12,500 bases of DNA from Eimeria necatrix (GCF_000499385.1 NW_013654296.1:1-12500); one strand, 5' to 3'. Counted from the stretch's first letter, positions 1 through 8,047 are shown. Numbers and translations are program-made. Notes: a model not told the origin generated them from the sequence alone.

Positions 1-62
1 GCCAGCCCCCAAACCCCAAACCCTAAACCCTAAACCCTAAACCCTAAAGCGTGTGCGTTCAG

Positions 63-1180
63 GTGGTGGAGTGTCTGGACCCCGGGGGCGAGTGGATAAG
101 CCACCGGCTGTACAGACAGCACTGCATGCGTGTGGGGTGTGGGGTGTATCTGAAGGACTTGGAAAAGTTGGGAAGAAAAAAAGAAAAAATTTGTTTATTT
201 GATAATTGCATTTTCTCGCTGCTGCTGCAGCCCAGCAGCGGAGTGCCCGTCAAGGCCTGGCGAGGCGACGCAGCCGACAACGAACTCTTCAAAGTCCAGC
301 GCCTCCTCCACGTGCCAAACCCTAAACCCTAAACCCTAAACCCTAAACCCTAAGCCCTGAGCCCTGCGAGCCAGAATAAGCGGGTCACAAACCCTAAACC
401 CTGAGCACTTATATTCCCCGACAAGCCAGAATGAGCGGGTCATAAACCCTAAACCCTAAACACTTGTAGTCCCCGACAAGCCAGAATACGCGGGTCGTAA
501 ACCCTAAACCCTAAACCCTAAACCCTGGGACTCCCCCTAAGACCCAGAACACCCGGGACCCAAACCCTAAACCCTAAACCCTGGGACTTCCTAAACCCTC
601 GACGCAGCCAGCGCCCAGGGAGGGGCCGGAACTGAAGCCCTAAACCACAAACCCTCGCACGCAAACCCTAAACCCTAAACCCTCGCGCGCAAACCCTAAA
701 CCCTAAACCCTAAACCCTTGCTTTTGTGTTCAGGAACTTAGTAAAAAGGAAAGCTTCTCCGACTACTTGGGCCAGCGCTACGGCTTCAAAGAATATCTGG
801 ACTCCATTAGGAGCGCTCAAGAAAACCCTAAACCCTAAACCCTAAACCCTAATTATGAAATCTTTTCAGGAAATTGATGGACAACCTAGGGTTTGGGGCT
901 CGGAGTGCTTAACGCTTTTCTCGGGCCGCCGACCCCAAACCCTAAACCCTAAACCCTTAGCGCCAATTCTGGGAGTGGCAAACCCTCGTTTGCATGTGTT
1001 TACTGTTGAGGCTTCCAAACCCTAAACCCTAAACCCTAAACCCTCGAATTTTAGGTATTTATGCCGCGTTTTAATCTTCAGATTTATGCATTTTATAAAG
1101 CAGCAGAGGAGGTTCAAATAAGCGGAGGCAAATTAATGCAGTGGATAAAAAAGTTGCAAAAAAAGCTGGCGCAAAGCTAA
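63..1180 (+). CDS. NLI-interacting factor (SCP/FCP1-like) HAD phosphatase, C-terminal part, 5' end outside window
   Basis: The first 83 codons (63-311, after a TTCAG acceptor) match the second half of the NIF/SCP phosphatase domain: LDPGGEWISHRLYRQHC, then YLKDLEKLGR, then FDN aligned with the family VDN motif, then LLQPSSGVPVKAW and a D..DNELF helix. Splicing at GTGCCA (312) to an acceptor ending at 733 keeps phase 0 and gives RLLH-ELSKKESFSDYLGQRYG (734-820), which resembles the end of the SCP domain. The family dephosphorylates phosphoserine, classically on the RNA polymerase II C-terminal domain. The catalytic DxDxT motif must lie upstream of this window. The 3' end is uncertain. Reading on from 820 enters telomere-like repeat and stops at 836-838. 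Alternatively, phase-0 exons 870-890 (EIDGQPR) and 1082-1180 (IYAFYKAAEEVQISGGKL, ending KKLAQS and TAA) continue the gene, but no GT donor exists near 820. Family call is firm; the last two exons are tentative. Confidence 0.78.
358..600 (+). repeat. Degenerate tandem module with CCAGAAT-GCGGGTC core
   Basis: Inside the first intron of the NIF phosphatase, a roughly 50-60 base module recurs. Its core is a (CCCCGACAA)GCCAGAATxxGCGGGTCxxA block followed by two to four AAACCCT units. Copies are seen at about 368-391, 417-446 and 472-501, and a diverged one at about 530-562 (CCCAGAACACCCGGGACCC). Copies differ by point changes, so the array looks old. No coding potential is seen. Confidence 0.7.
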
Positions 1181-1184
1181 ACCC

Positions 1185-1207
1185 TAAATCAGGGTTTAGG
1201 GTTTAGG
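1185..1207. repeat. Head-to-head switch of telomere-like repeat polarity
   Basis: CCCTAAATC at 1182-1190 is followed directly by AGGGTTTAGGGTTTAGGG, forming an inverted junction. It sits exactly between the inferred stops of two convergent genes (TAA at 1178-1180 on plus, TAA ending at 1196 on minus). The minus gene's stop codon is read from this repeat. Confidence 0.75.
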
Positions 1208-1682
1208 GCCTGCACAAAGGTGGCCCGCGAGGTTCACGAAAACCCTTATTTTGCCGGTGTAGCTTCCTGCTACAACCACTAAGTTTGCTGCGTCCGACCT
1301 GAAGACCACCCAAACCCCAAACCCTAAACCCTAAACCCTAAACCCTACAAAACCCTAAACCCTAAACCCTAGCCCCGCGCTTAGTGCTACTTGTGGCGCT
1401 CCCCAGCCCGTGGCGCCGCTCCGCAGCCGCAGCCCGCCCCTCCCCCGAAACCCAAACCCTAAACCCTAAACCCTAAACCCTAAACCCTAAACCCTAAACC
1501 CTCACTGCTGCTTGCAAAGCTCGTAGCAGCTCGCTGGCAAACCCAAATGAATTCTCTTTCCAGCCCTCCAGCAAAAAGATCTGCTGTCGGGGGGCCCCTT
1601 GGGGGCCCCTGCTGCAGCAGCATCAGCAACAGAAAGTGCAGCAAGAGAAGCAGCACACAAGTCGCTGTCGTCCGAGTCGCAC

Positions 1683-1728
<46 letters not shown>

Positions 1729-2049
1729 GCGGTGCTGCTGCTGCTGCTGCTGCTGCTGGCGGCGGTGCTGCTGCTGCTGAGGGCGCCGCCGCTGCTGCTG
1801 ACGGCGCTGTCGCTGCTGCTGACGGCGCTGCTGCTGCTGCTGACGGTGCTGCTGCTGCTGACGGTGCTGCTGCTGCTGCTGCTGATGGCGCTGCTGCTGC
1901 TGCTGCTGTGGGCGACGGCTTGGAGTTGCTGCAAGCAGGCGAAACTGCAGCAGCAGCAGCAGCAGCAGCTGCTGCTGCTGCTGCTGCGGGCGCAGGCTCG
2001 CAAAGAGACTCCCCAGAGGCCCCCCTGCCGCTGCTGTCGTTTTGGACTT

Positions 2050-2080
<31 letters not shown>

Positions 2081-2190
2081 TCTCTTGATACCTAAAAATT
2101 GTTTTATTTTATTTCTTTTGGAATTCATTGACACTGAAGAGACAGAGGGAGGGCTGCTAGAAATGCTGCTGATTCCCGAGCGAAACTGCC

Positions 2191-2252
<62 letters not shown>

Positions 2253-5200
2253 GTCGGCCTGCGCGACAGCTGGGGGGCCCTGCTGGGCAGCGGGTGTATA
2301 GACAGGTAAGAGAAAAGAGCAGCAGAAAAGGCGGGGGGAGCAGCAACAGCAAAAGTCAGCAGCTCGTCAAATGCTGCACACAAAACCCTAAACCCTAAAC
2401 CCTAAACCCTAAACCCTAAACCCTGAATTTTAGCCTCTTCGTTCACAGGGGCTTTATGCCGTCGTCGGATCAGGAGCTTTCAAAGCGCTACGGGGTGAAG
2501 GCGAGCCAAACCCTAAACCCTAAACCCCAAACCCTAAACCCTAAACCCTAAACCCTAAACCCTTTTTTACCTTTGAACTCCTCGAGCGAACTGTTTGTCA
2601 CCCTCTTCCAGTGAGGCAAACGCGTCCTGCAGAAAACCCCAAAGCCTAAACCCTAAACCCTAAACCCTTCGCCCCACTGAAGTCCCAAACCCTAAACCCT
2701 AAACCCTAAACCCTAAACCCTAAACCCTACCTCTGGCTGTCCAGCAAGTCAGCTGCAGGGCCTCCAACCCTCCAATAAGAAATGCGGCCAATTTCGCTGC
2801 CGCAGACTACTCCAAGGCCATTGGCTCTGCACAAACCCTAAACCCTAAACCCTAAACCCTAAACCCTAAACCCTGGCGAGCCAAGCCCCGAGCTCGAAGC
2901 TCAAAGAGTGAACGCCAACGTTGCCCACGCCGACCTCTAAACCCTAAACCCTAAACCCTAAACCCTAGACCCTCACGTGTAGCTGGCCCTCAGCATTATC
3001 TGGGCATTTACATGGCCTTTGAACTTGTAGACGCAAGTCAGGCTCTGCGCAAGTCCCAAAACCCCAAACCCTAAACCCTAATTCTCAAACCCTAAACCCT
3101 AATTCTCAAACCCTAAACCCTGCTTCCCAAACCCTAAACCCTGGAGAGCACAAAGCGAGGGTTTAGCGCTCTAGCGCCGCGAGGCGGCGCGAGGACTTGA
3201 AGAGGGCCTGGATGAGGGTTTAGGCTTCGGGCGAGGGTTTAGGGTTTAGAAAAAAAAGGGTTTAGGGTTTGGAAAAGGGTTTAGGGTTTGGAAAAGGGTT
3301 TAGGGTTTACAGAAACGTCGAAGATGCGAATGCGCGAGTCGTTGGTGGCCACCAGCAGAGAAGTCCCATCAGGCAGCCACTCCAGGCTTGTCACCTGCGC
3401 AAACCCTAAACCCTAAACCCTAAACCCTAAGTCCTAAACCCTGAGAGAGTCACACGTAAACCCTAAACCCTAAACCCTAAACCCTAAACCCTCAGCCGTT
3501 ACCTTTCTTCCCTTGGCAAATTTTCCCTTTCTATTCTTGCAGTCAACCTCCGAACAAAACTTCAGCGTCTGCACGCAAACCCTAAACCCTAAACCCTAAA
3601 CCCTAAACCCTAAATTGTATGCCCTGAGCCCAAAGTCGCTGTTTTTACTGCCGCTGGGTGGGCGGAAGGGCCTTTAGCTCCAAACCCTAAACCCTAAACC
3701 CTAAACCCTAAACCCTTACTCGTGCGTCGTAGAAAGAAATGCTGCCATTGCGAAAGCCAACAGCCAAAATGCCTCCGCTGCGCAACACCCGAACCCTAAA
3801 CCCTAAACCCTAAACCCCAAACCCTAAACCCTAAACCCTAAACCCTAAACCCTAGAGCGCTTGTTGCGGGCTCAACTTCACCGCTGGAGCGCGTTGGCGC
3901 CCGAAAACCCCCGCGCCCCCAACCCCGAAGCCCAGCCCCAAACCCTAAACCCTAAACCCTAAACCCTAAACCCTAAACCCTGACTTGGGGGATATGGAAA
4001 GAGCCGTCACCAACTCGGGAACTTTCAAATACTCCACTATTCGGGACTCGAACTGCTGGGGGGCCCCCCGGGGGCCCCCGGGGGCCCTCGTGGAGAGAAG
4101 TCTCCAGACCTGAATGGTGGCGTCGAGGCAGCCGGTGAAGATCACGTCCTGCGGACCCAAACCCTAAACCCTAAACCCTAAACCCTAAACCCTAAACCCC
4201 AAACCCCAAGCCCCAAGCCCCAAGCCCCAAGCCCCAAACCCCAAACCCTAAACCCTAAACCCCCTGGGGCGGCCGGCCTGGGAAGCGGAGGCGGTCGCGA
4301 GGGTTTGGCGGGCTGTGCGTCGCAAACCCTGATTTAGGGTTTAGGGTTTGCACCTTGAAAATGGGGTGGAAAGAGGCGCTGGTGGGCCAGTCCGTGCAGC
4401 GCAACACAGCAATTGCACTCAAACCCTTCGAGGGCCTCCACAGCCGAATCGTTTTATCCAAACTCGCAGAAAGCAGCAAAGACAGTTTTGCTGTTGGCGC
4501 CCAACACAGCAAAATCACTGAAGCCCCGTGGCCAGTCAGGCAGTGGTCCGGGCGGTCTTTCAGGAAACCCCAGCCCCCGGGGGGCCCTCCTCGGGGGAAC
4601 CGCACGCCGCGCCCGGGGGAACCCGACAAGGAGTGCGAGGGGTTGGCGGGGGGGCCCCGGGGGCCCCCGGGGGCCCCGGAGAGACGGGGGGCCCCGGGGG
4701 GCCCCGGGGGCCCCGCAGGCCCGGGGGCCCCCGGGGCCCCGGAACAGACCATAAGAAAACCACCCCCGTTTGGCCTGCTGCTGCCAGCCATTCGCCTTTG
4801 GGGGATATTGTTGCAGACCACAGCGCTGCGCTGTCGCCTGAAACACAAACCCTAAACCCTAAACCCTAAACCCTAAACCCTAAACCCTGGGCGCCATAGG
4901 GGGCGGGGCGATTGCGGGCAAGGTGGGGGAGAGACCACGGAAATGCTGTCGTCTCAAACCCTATATCCCAAACCCTAAACCCTAAACCCTAAACCCTAAA
5001 CCCTAAACCCTAAACCCTACCTGTCTCAACCTCCCGCACGCACCAGACCGGGGACAGGGCCTGCTTAGATTTGGTGCTGCGGCCCCTCACTGCCACAGGA
5101 AACACTCCTCTCTGCAAACAAAACGGGTTTAGGGTTTAGGGTTTAGGGTTTAGGGCTTATTACGGCTGAGGGCTCAGCAGCAGTAGTTGCGCCAGTCGAC

Positions 5201-5346
5201 GGGGCTTAGGGTTTAGGGTTTAGGGTTTAGGGTTTCTCACCACGTTCGCACGGCTGCAGCCTAGCAAGCCCTTGCTCTGCATTGTCCTACAAACCGCAAA
5301 AAACAGCAGCAGCAGCAGCAGCAGCAAGTGGAGCAGCAGCAGCACT

Positions 5347-5380
<34 letters not shown>

Positions 5381-5537
5381 TCCAGCAGCAGCAACTGCGA
5401 ACCTCCGCCAGCAGCAGCAACGAACGCAGCAGCCACAGCGGCAGGAGACATAACAGCATCAGCAGCAGCAGCAGGATCAGCAGCAGCATCAGCAGCAGCA
5501 GCAGCAGCAGCATCAGCAGCAGGATCAGCAGCATCAG

Positions 5538-5578
<41 letters not shown>

Positions 5579-5669
5579 GCTCACGTGGTTGTGGATACGA
5601 ATGAGCGCTCCACCGGCTGCCGCAAGTTCAAGGGGCCCGCAGGCCTCCTGAAGATGCTGCGGCCCCACT
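1196..5669 (-). CDS. WDR44-like WD40 beta-propeller protein, 13 exons, N-terminus unresolved
   Basis: Exons in transcript order, as plus coordinates: 5585-5669, 5241-5286, 5021-5111, 4354-4837, 3985-4148, 3720-3777, 3503-3568, 3311-3394, 2977-3044, 2731-2826, 2571-2626, 1506-2373, 1196-1298. Each has GT/AG borders and all codon phases join. Blades: 1 WLAAAGQTGVVFLW; 2 LTGHGASV..LSASLDKTIRLW; 3 FTGCLDATIQVW; 4 LAVGFRNGSISFYDAR; 5 VATNDSRIRIFD; 6 VVCGSEIGRISYW; 7 FKAFDELLTFAVAAP plus VVVAGSYTGKIRVF. Order and spacing, including the basic KNRKGKFAKGRK segment before blade 5 and YKFKGHVN after it, match WDR44, a Rab11-binding endosomal trafficking factor in animals; its role here is inferred. Blade 7 is split by about 270 residues of poly-Gln, Ser and poly-Ala. 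In exon 4354-4837 the blade 1 and blade 2 frames differ. The end, AGPKP and TAA, is telomere-like repeat. Confidence 0.85.
1299..1505 (-). repeat. Telomere-like repeats filling the last intron of the WDR44-like gene
   Basis: The intron begins GTGAGGGTTTAGGG in the sense direction, so the repeat abuts the donor. Tracts lie at 1316-1370 and 1450-1502, with about 80 bases of unique GC-rich DNA between them. This is representative of the gene: similar tracts fill introns at 2374-2570, 2627-2730, 2827-2976, 3045-3310, 3395-3502, 3569-3719, 3778-3984, 4149-4353, 4838-5020 and 5112-5240. Confidence 0.9.
1681..2252. repeat. CTG/CAG triplet tracts inside the blade-7 exon
   Basis: Imperfect (CTG)n runs, read as GCx (Ala) and CAG (Gln) on the minus strand, occupy about 1681-1916, 1950-1987, 2049-2081 and 2191-2252. 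The last is nearly pure, with about 20 units. They encode most of the low-complexity insert of the WDR44-like protein. Confidence 0.9.
3045..3310. repeat. Intron with both polarities of telomere-like repeat and a small hairpin
   Basis: On the plus strand, AAACCCT units lie at 3062-3143, three of them separated by TTCTC or GCTTCC spacers. TTTAGGG units lie at 3220-3310, spaced by AAAA-type linkers. Between them a perfect 7-base stem, GCGCCGC-GAG-GCGGCGC, lies at 3174-3190. The intron is bounded by the donor at 3310 and the acceptor at 3045. Confidence 0.8.
4157..4260. repeat. Telomere-like tract with AAGCCCC variants
   Basis: AAACCCT units pass into AAACCCC and then five AAGCCCC/AAACCCC variant units (about 4193-4248) before returning to AAACCCT. 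It lies just upstream of the exon encoding blade 3. The graded variants resemble degeneration of an interstitial telomeric array. Confidence 0.8.
4576..4745. repeat. GGGGCCCC-rich palindromic block inside the WD40 gene
   Basis: Runs of GGGGGCCCC and its reverse complement dominate, interrupted at about 4600-4645. Read on the minus strand it gives Gly-Pro-Ala/Arg repeats in more than one frame. The WD40 reading frame changes within this block. A smaller block lies at 4058-4088 in the next exon. Confidence 0.85.
5298..5580. repeat. CAG-rich triplet block, probably intronic
   Basis: Nearly 280 bases of interrupted CAG repeat on the plus strand. In the WDR44-like model this is the first intron (5287-5584), because flanking exons 5585-5669 and 5241-5286 have GTGAGC and TTTGTAG borders and their phases join. 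The plus frame is open through the block (poly-Ala, poly-Ser or poly-Gln), but CAG repeats lack stops in every frame, so that openness is weak evidence for a gene. Confidence 0.75.
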
Positions 5670-5772
5670 CTGCAGCAGCAGCAAACCCTAAACCCTAAAC
5701 CCTAAACCCTAAACCCTAAACCCTCGAGAACTGACTGTCCCAAGCTGGGCTGCTGGCTGTTGAGACTCCCGT

Positions 5773-5814
<42 letters not shown>

Positions 5815-6230
5815 TTTGTGATTTGTCTTTATTTGTTTTAAATTTGTTTATTTAGTTGTCTCCTTTTTAATTATTTTTTTTAAATTTATTTATCTTTTCA
5901 GTTCTTTGCTTTCAGCTGCTTCTCTTTTTGCTGCTCTGCGCTTTTAAGGGTTTAGGGTTTGCAGGGTTTAGGGTTTTCGATATTTTAGGGTTTAGCGTTT
6001 GAGGGTTTAGCGTTTGCGAGGGTTTAGGGTTTACAGGGGACTAGGGTTTACAAGCTATTAGGGCTTACAAGGGTTTAGGGTTTACAAGGGTTCAGGGTTC
6101 ACAAGGGTTTAGGGTTTACAAGGGTTTAGGGTTTACAAAGGTTTAAAGTTTAAAAGGGTTTAGGGTCTGAGGTTTAAAGGGGTCTAGCGTTTTCGAGGGT
6201 TTTGAATTTTAAGGGTTTAGGGTTTAGGGT
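5670..6230. other. Unassigned stretch: CAG tract, AT-rich segment and 17-base telomere-derived repeats
   Basis: It holds a telomere-like tract (5682-5724), a short unique segment (5725-5773) that could be another minus-strand exon but shows no phase-compatible borders on both sides, a (CAG)n tract (5774-5814) and a strongly AT-rich segment (5815-5945). From 5946 to 6230 there are degenerate TTTAGGG units, many in the 17-base form AGGGTTTAGGGTTTACA. It could be a long intron joining the 6231-7589 reading frame to the WDR44-like exons, or intergenic DNA. Confidence 0.55.
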
Positions 6231-6240
6231 TTAGGGTTTA
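5946..6240. repeat. Degenerate TTTAGGG array with 17-base higher-order unit
   Basis: Between about 6030 and 6140 the unit is two TTTAGGG repeats plus a TTTACAA-type spacer, with several copies carrying point changes (GGGTTCAGGGTTCACAA, for example). It ends in four perfect TTTAGGG units at about 6213-6240. The polarity is opposite to most tracts in the window. Confidence 0.85.
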
Positions 6241-6331
6241 GCCCCACTTGCTGCAGAGGGAGAGCCTGCCAATGAGGGGCCCCTCTTTGGGCTTGCTGCC
6301 CAGTGGCTCTCAGCTGGGGGCCCCTGTTTAT

Positions 6332-6382
<51 letters not shown>

Positions 6383-6482
6383 CTTCTGTTGCTGCTGCTG
6401 ATGGCGAGCTAGAGGAAGCATCGCTGCCTTGCTTTGCTGCTGTTTCTTTGTCAGCATCTTCGGTGTCTCCGGCCTCGCTCGT

Positions 6483-6526
<44 letters not shown>

Positions 6527-6631
6527 CTGCTGCAGCAGCAATCTGCTGCGGCTGAATTGTATAGGCAGACAGAAACTCCGACTGCAGATCTGCTGCCCCC
6601 TCATGCGCCTCGCAGTCCCGGGAGACCCTCT

Positions 6632-6696
<65 letters not shown>

Positions 6697-6965
6697 GGTT
6701 CATGCCGAGCGCCACCCAGTGCCTCAGGAGGATCCTGAGGGGCCCCTTGCAGGGGCCCCCTGGGGGCCCCCAAGGGGGGCCCCTTGGGGGGCCCCTCGCT
6801 GAGCTGCTGCTGCAGTGACCCCAAGGGGGGCCCCCGGGGCTCTGTTGGCCCCAGGGGCCCCTCGGGGGCCCCCTGGGGGCCCTGGGGCCCCTCAGGGGGG
6901 CCCCCAGGGGGGCCCCCAGGAGGCCCCACGGGGGGCTCCCCGCGTGGTGGTTGAGCTGCTGCAGT

Positions 6966-7002
<37 letters not shown>

Positions 7003-7374
7003 GGCCCTCTCGTGGCCTCTTCTGGGGCCCCGGGTTTGGCCTGCAGGGCTGCTGCTGCTGCCTTATCTGCTGCTGCTGCTGCTGCTGCGCCTGCTGCTGC
7101 AGTTTCTGCTGCTGTCTTCAGCATGGACTTCCCGAGGCCCTTTCGGAAGGGCCTGCTGCAGCTGCTGCTGCTGCTGCCGCTGCAGCTGCTGCTGCTGCTG
7201 CTCCTCGCAAACACGCTGCTGCGGAGGTCTCTAAAGGCAGCAGCAACTGAAGCAGAAACTTCTTCTTGCCAACTTTCCCGAACTGGGGGGGCCCCCAGCC
7301 CCGGGGGCCCCTCGGGGGGCCCCTCGGCGGAGGGGTGCAGCAGCAGCAGCGGCAGCTCAAACTCGCTGCTCGCT

Positions 7375-7410
<36 letters not shown>

Positions 7411-7589
7411 CGGCCCCCTTGGGGCCCCCGTGCTGCAGCAGGCTCCTCAGGCGGGTCCTCGGGGGGGCCCCCCAAAGACTCCCCAGGGGCCCCCAAAGGG
7501 GGGCCCCCAGAAAGGGTCTCGGGGGGCCCCTGCTGCTCTGCAGGGCCTCGGGGGGCCCCCCGAGGGGCCCCTTCACATCGTGGCGGCAT
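6231..7589 (-). CDS. Ala/Gln/Gly-Pro-rich low-complexity protein or exon, 452 codons
   Basis: The longest open frame in the window starts at an ATG at 7589 with a poor start context, and the frame is also open upstream. It has no recognised domain. It has poly-Ala, poly-Gln and poly-Ser tracts, GGGGCCCC-encoded Gly-Pro repeats (PPGGPPGGPPEGPQGP), and islands of ordinary composition: ESWQEEVSASVAAAFRDL at about residue 102, RPFRKGLGKSMLK at about 148, and LQSEFLSAYTIQPQQ in the second half. These islands look like genuine helical coding sequence and favour this strand. The frame ends SGAKP and TAA inside telomere-like repeat, but a possible donor, GCAA/GTGGGG at about 6246, would let it splice on. 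Same strand and position upstream of the WDR44-like exons make it a candidate for that protein's disordered N-terminus. This is unproven. Confidence 0.5.
6632..6695. repeat. Pure (CAG)n tract of about 21 units
   Basis: An uninterrupted CAG run on the plus strand, read as poly-Ala in the minus-strand frame 6231-7589. Other triplet tracts in that frame lie at about 6331-6402, 6481-6541, 6968-7000, 7067-7088 and 7374-7410. Confidence 0.9.
6740..6945. repeat. GGGGCCCC palindrome cluster
   Basis: At least ten GGGGCCCC-type self-complementary blocks occur in 200 bases, many as GGGGGGCCCC or AGGGGGCCCCC. On the minus strand they encode Gly-Pro-Pro/Gly-Pro-Gln repeats. Further clusters lie at 7286-7335 and 7403-7575. 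Confidence 0.85.
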
Positions 7590-7762
7590 GGGACTGCGGC
7601 TCTGCTGACTAGCTGCTGCTGCTGCTGCTGCTGCAGCAGCAAGGGAGGGGCCCCGGCCTGGGGCTGCAACAACTGCAGCAGCAGCAACAGGAAGATCTCC
7701 GCAGCTCCCAGGGGCGAGCGAAGCCCCGCAGCGCAGCAGCAGGCAGCAGCTGCGCGGGCCTC

Positions 7763-7820
7763 AAACCCTAAACCCTAAACCGCAAACCCTAAACCCTAAA
7801 CCGCAAACCCTAAACCCTAA
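7763..7820. repeat. Telomere-like tract with alternating CCGC interruptions
   Basis: Pairs of AAACCCT are separated by AAACCGC (three copies of AAACCCTAAACCCTAAACCGC-type units, the last incomplete), giving a 21-base higher-order period. It lies upstream of the 6231-7589 frame. Confidence 0.85.
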
Positions 7821-7990
7821 TTTGCTGGCAGCAGCCGAGGCCACAGCAGCTCTCCCCGCCCGCTGCGGGCCGGGCTGCTGTCTCATTGGAAACTGAAAGT
7901 CTTCGGAGGCGAAAAGTCTTTTCTAAAAAGGGTTTAGAAGAAAAGAAAAAGAGAAAAGGGAAAAAGGCCGTTTTGCTGCAGCCGAGGCGC

Positions 7991-7991
<1 letters not shown>

Positions 7992-8046
<55 letters not shown>
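7992..8046. repeat. Pure (CTG)n tract in intergenic DNA
   Basis: About 18 uninterrupted CTG units outside any convincing gene. This shows that triplet expansion in this genome is not confined to coding exons. Confidence 0.9.

Positions 8047-8047
<1 letters not shown>

Noticed and set aside
1..600. The left edge as a true chromosome end (telomere)
   Set aside because: The arrays are short, interrupted and interspersed with conserved phosphatase exons, and similar arrays occur throughout the window, so they are interstitial.
1201..1290. Plus-strand segment VAREVHENPYFAGVASCYNH ending in a stop
   Set aside because: It is antisense to the final WD40 exon (VVVAGSYTGKIRVF), which fits family consensus and splice phase.
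1599..2309. Plus-strand poly-Ala/poly-Leu/poly-Cys frames overlapping the blade-7 exon
   Set aside because: They are shadows of the triplet repeat. The minus strand carries blade-7 sequence and phase-matched splice sites on both sides.
4528..4869. Collagen-like Gly-Pro-rich plus-strand frames
   Set aside because: GGGGCCCC palindromes give Gly-Pro in many frames on both strands; the WD40 blades flanking the block place the gene on minus.
5272..5698. Plus-strand poly-Ser/poly-Ala protein across the CAG block
   Set aside because: Openness follows from CAG repeats lacking stops. The ends overlap minus-strand exons with GT/AG borders and compatible phases.
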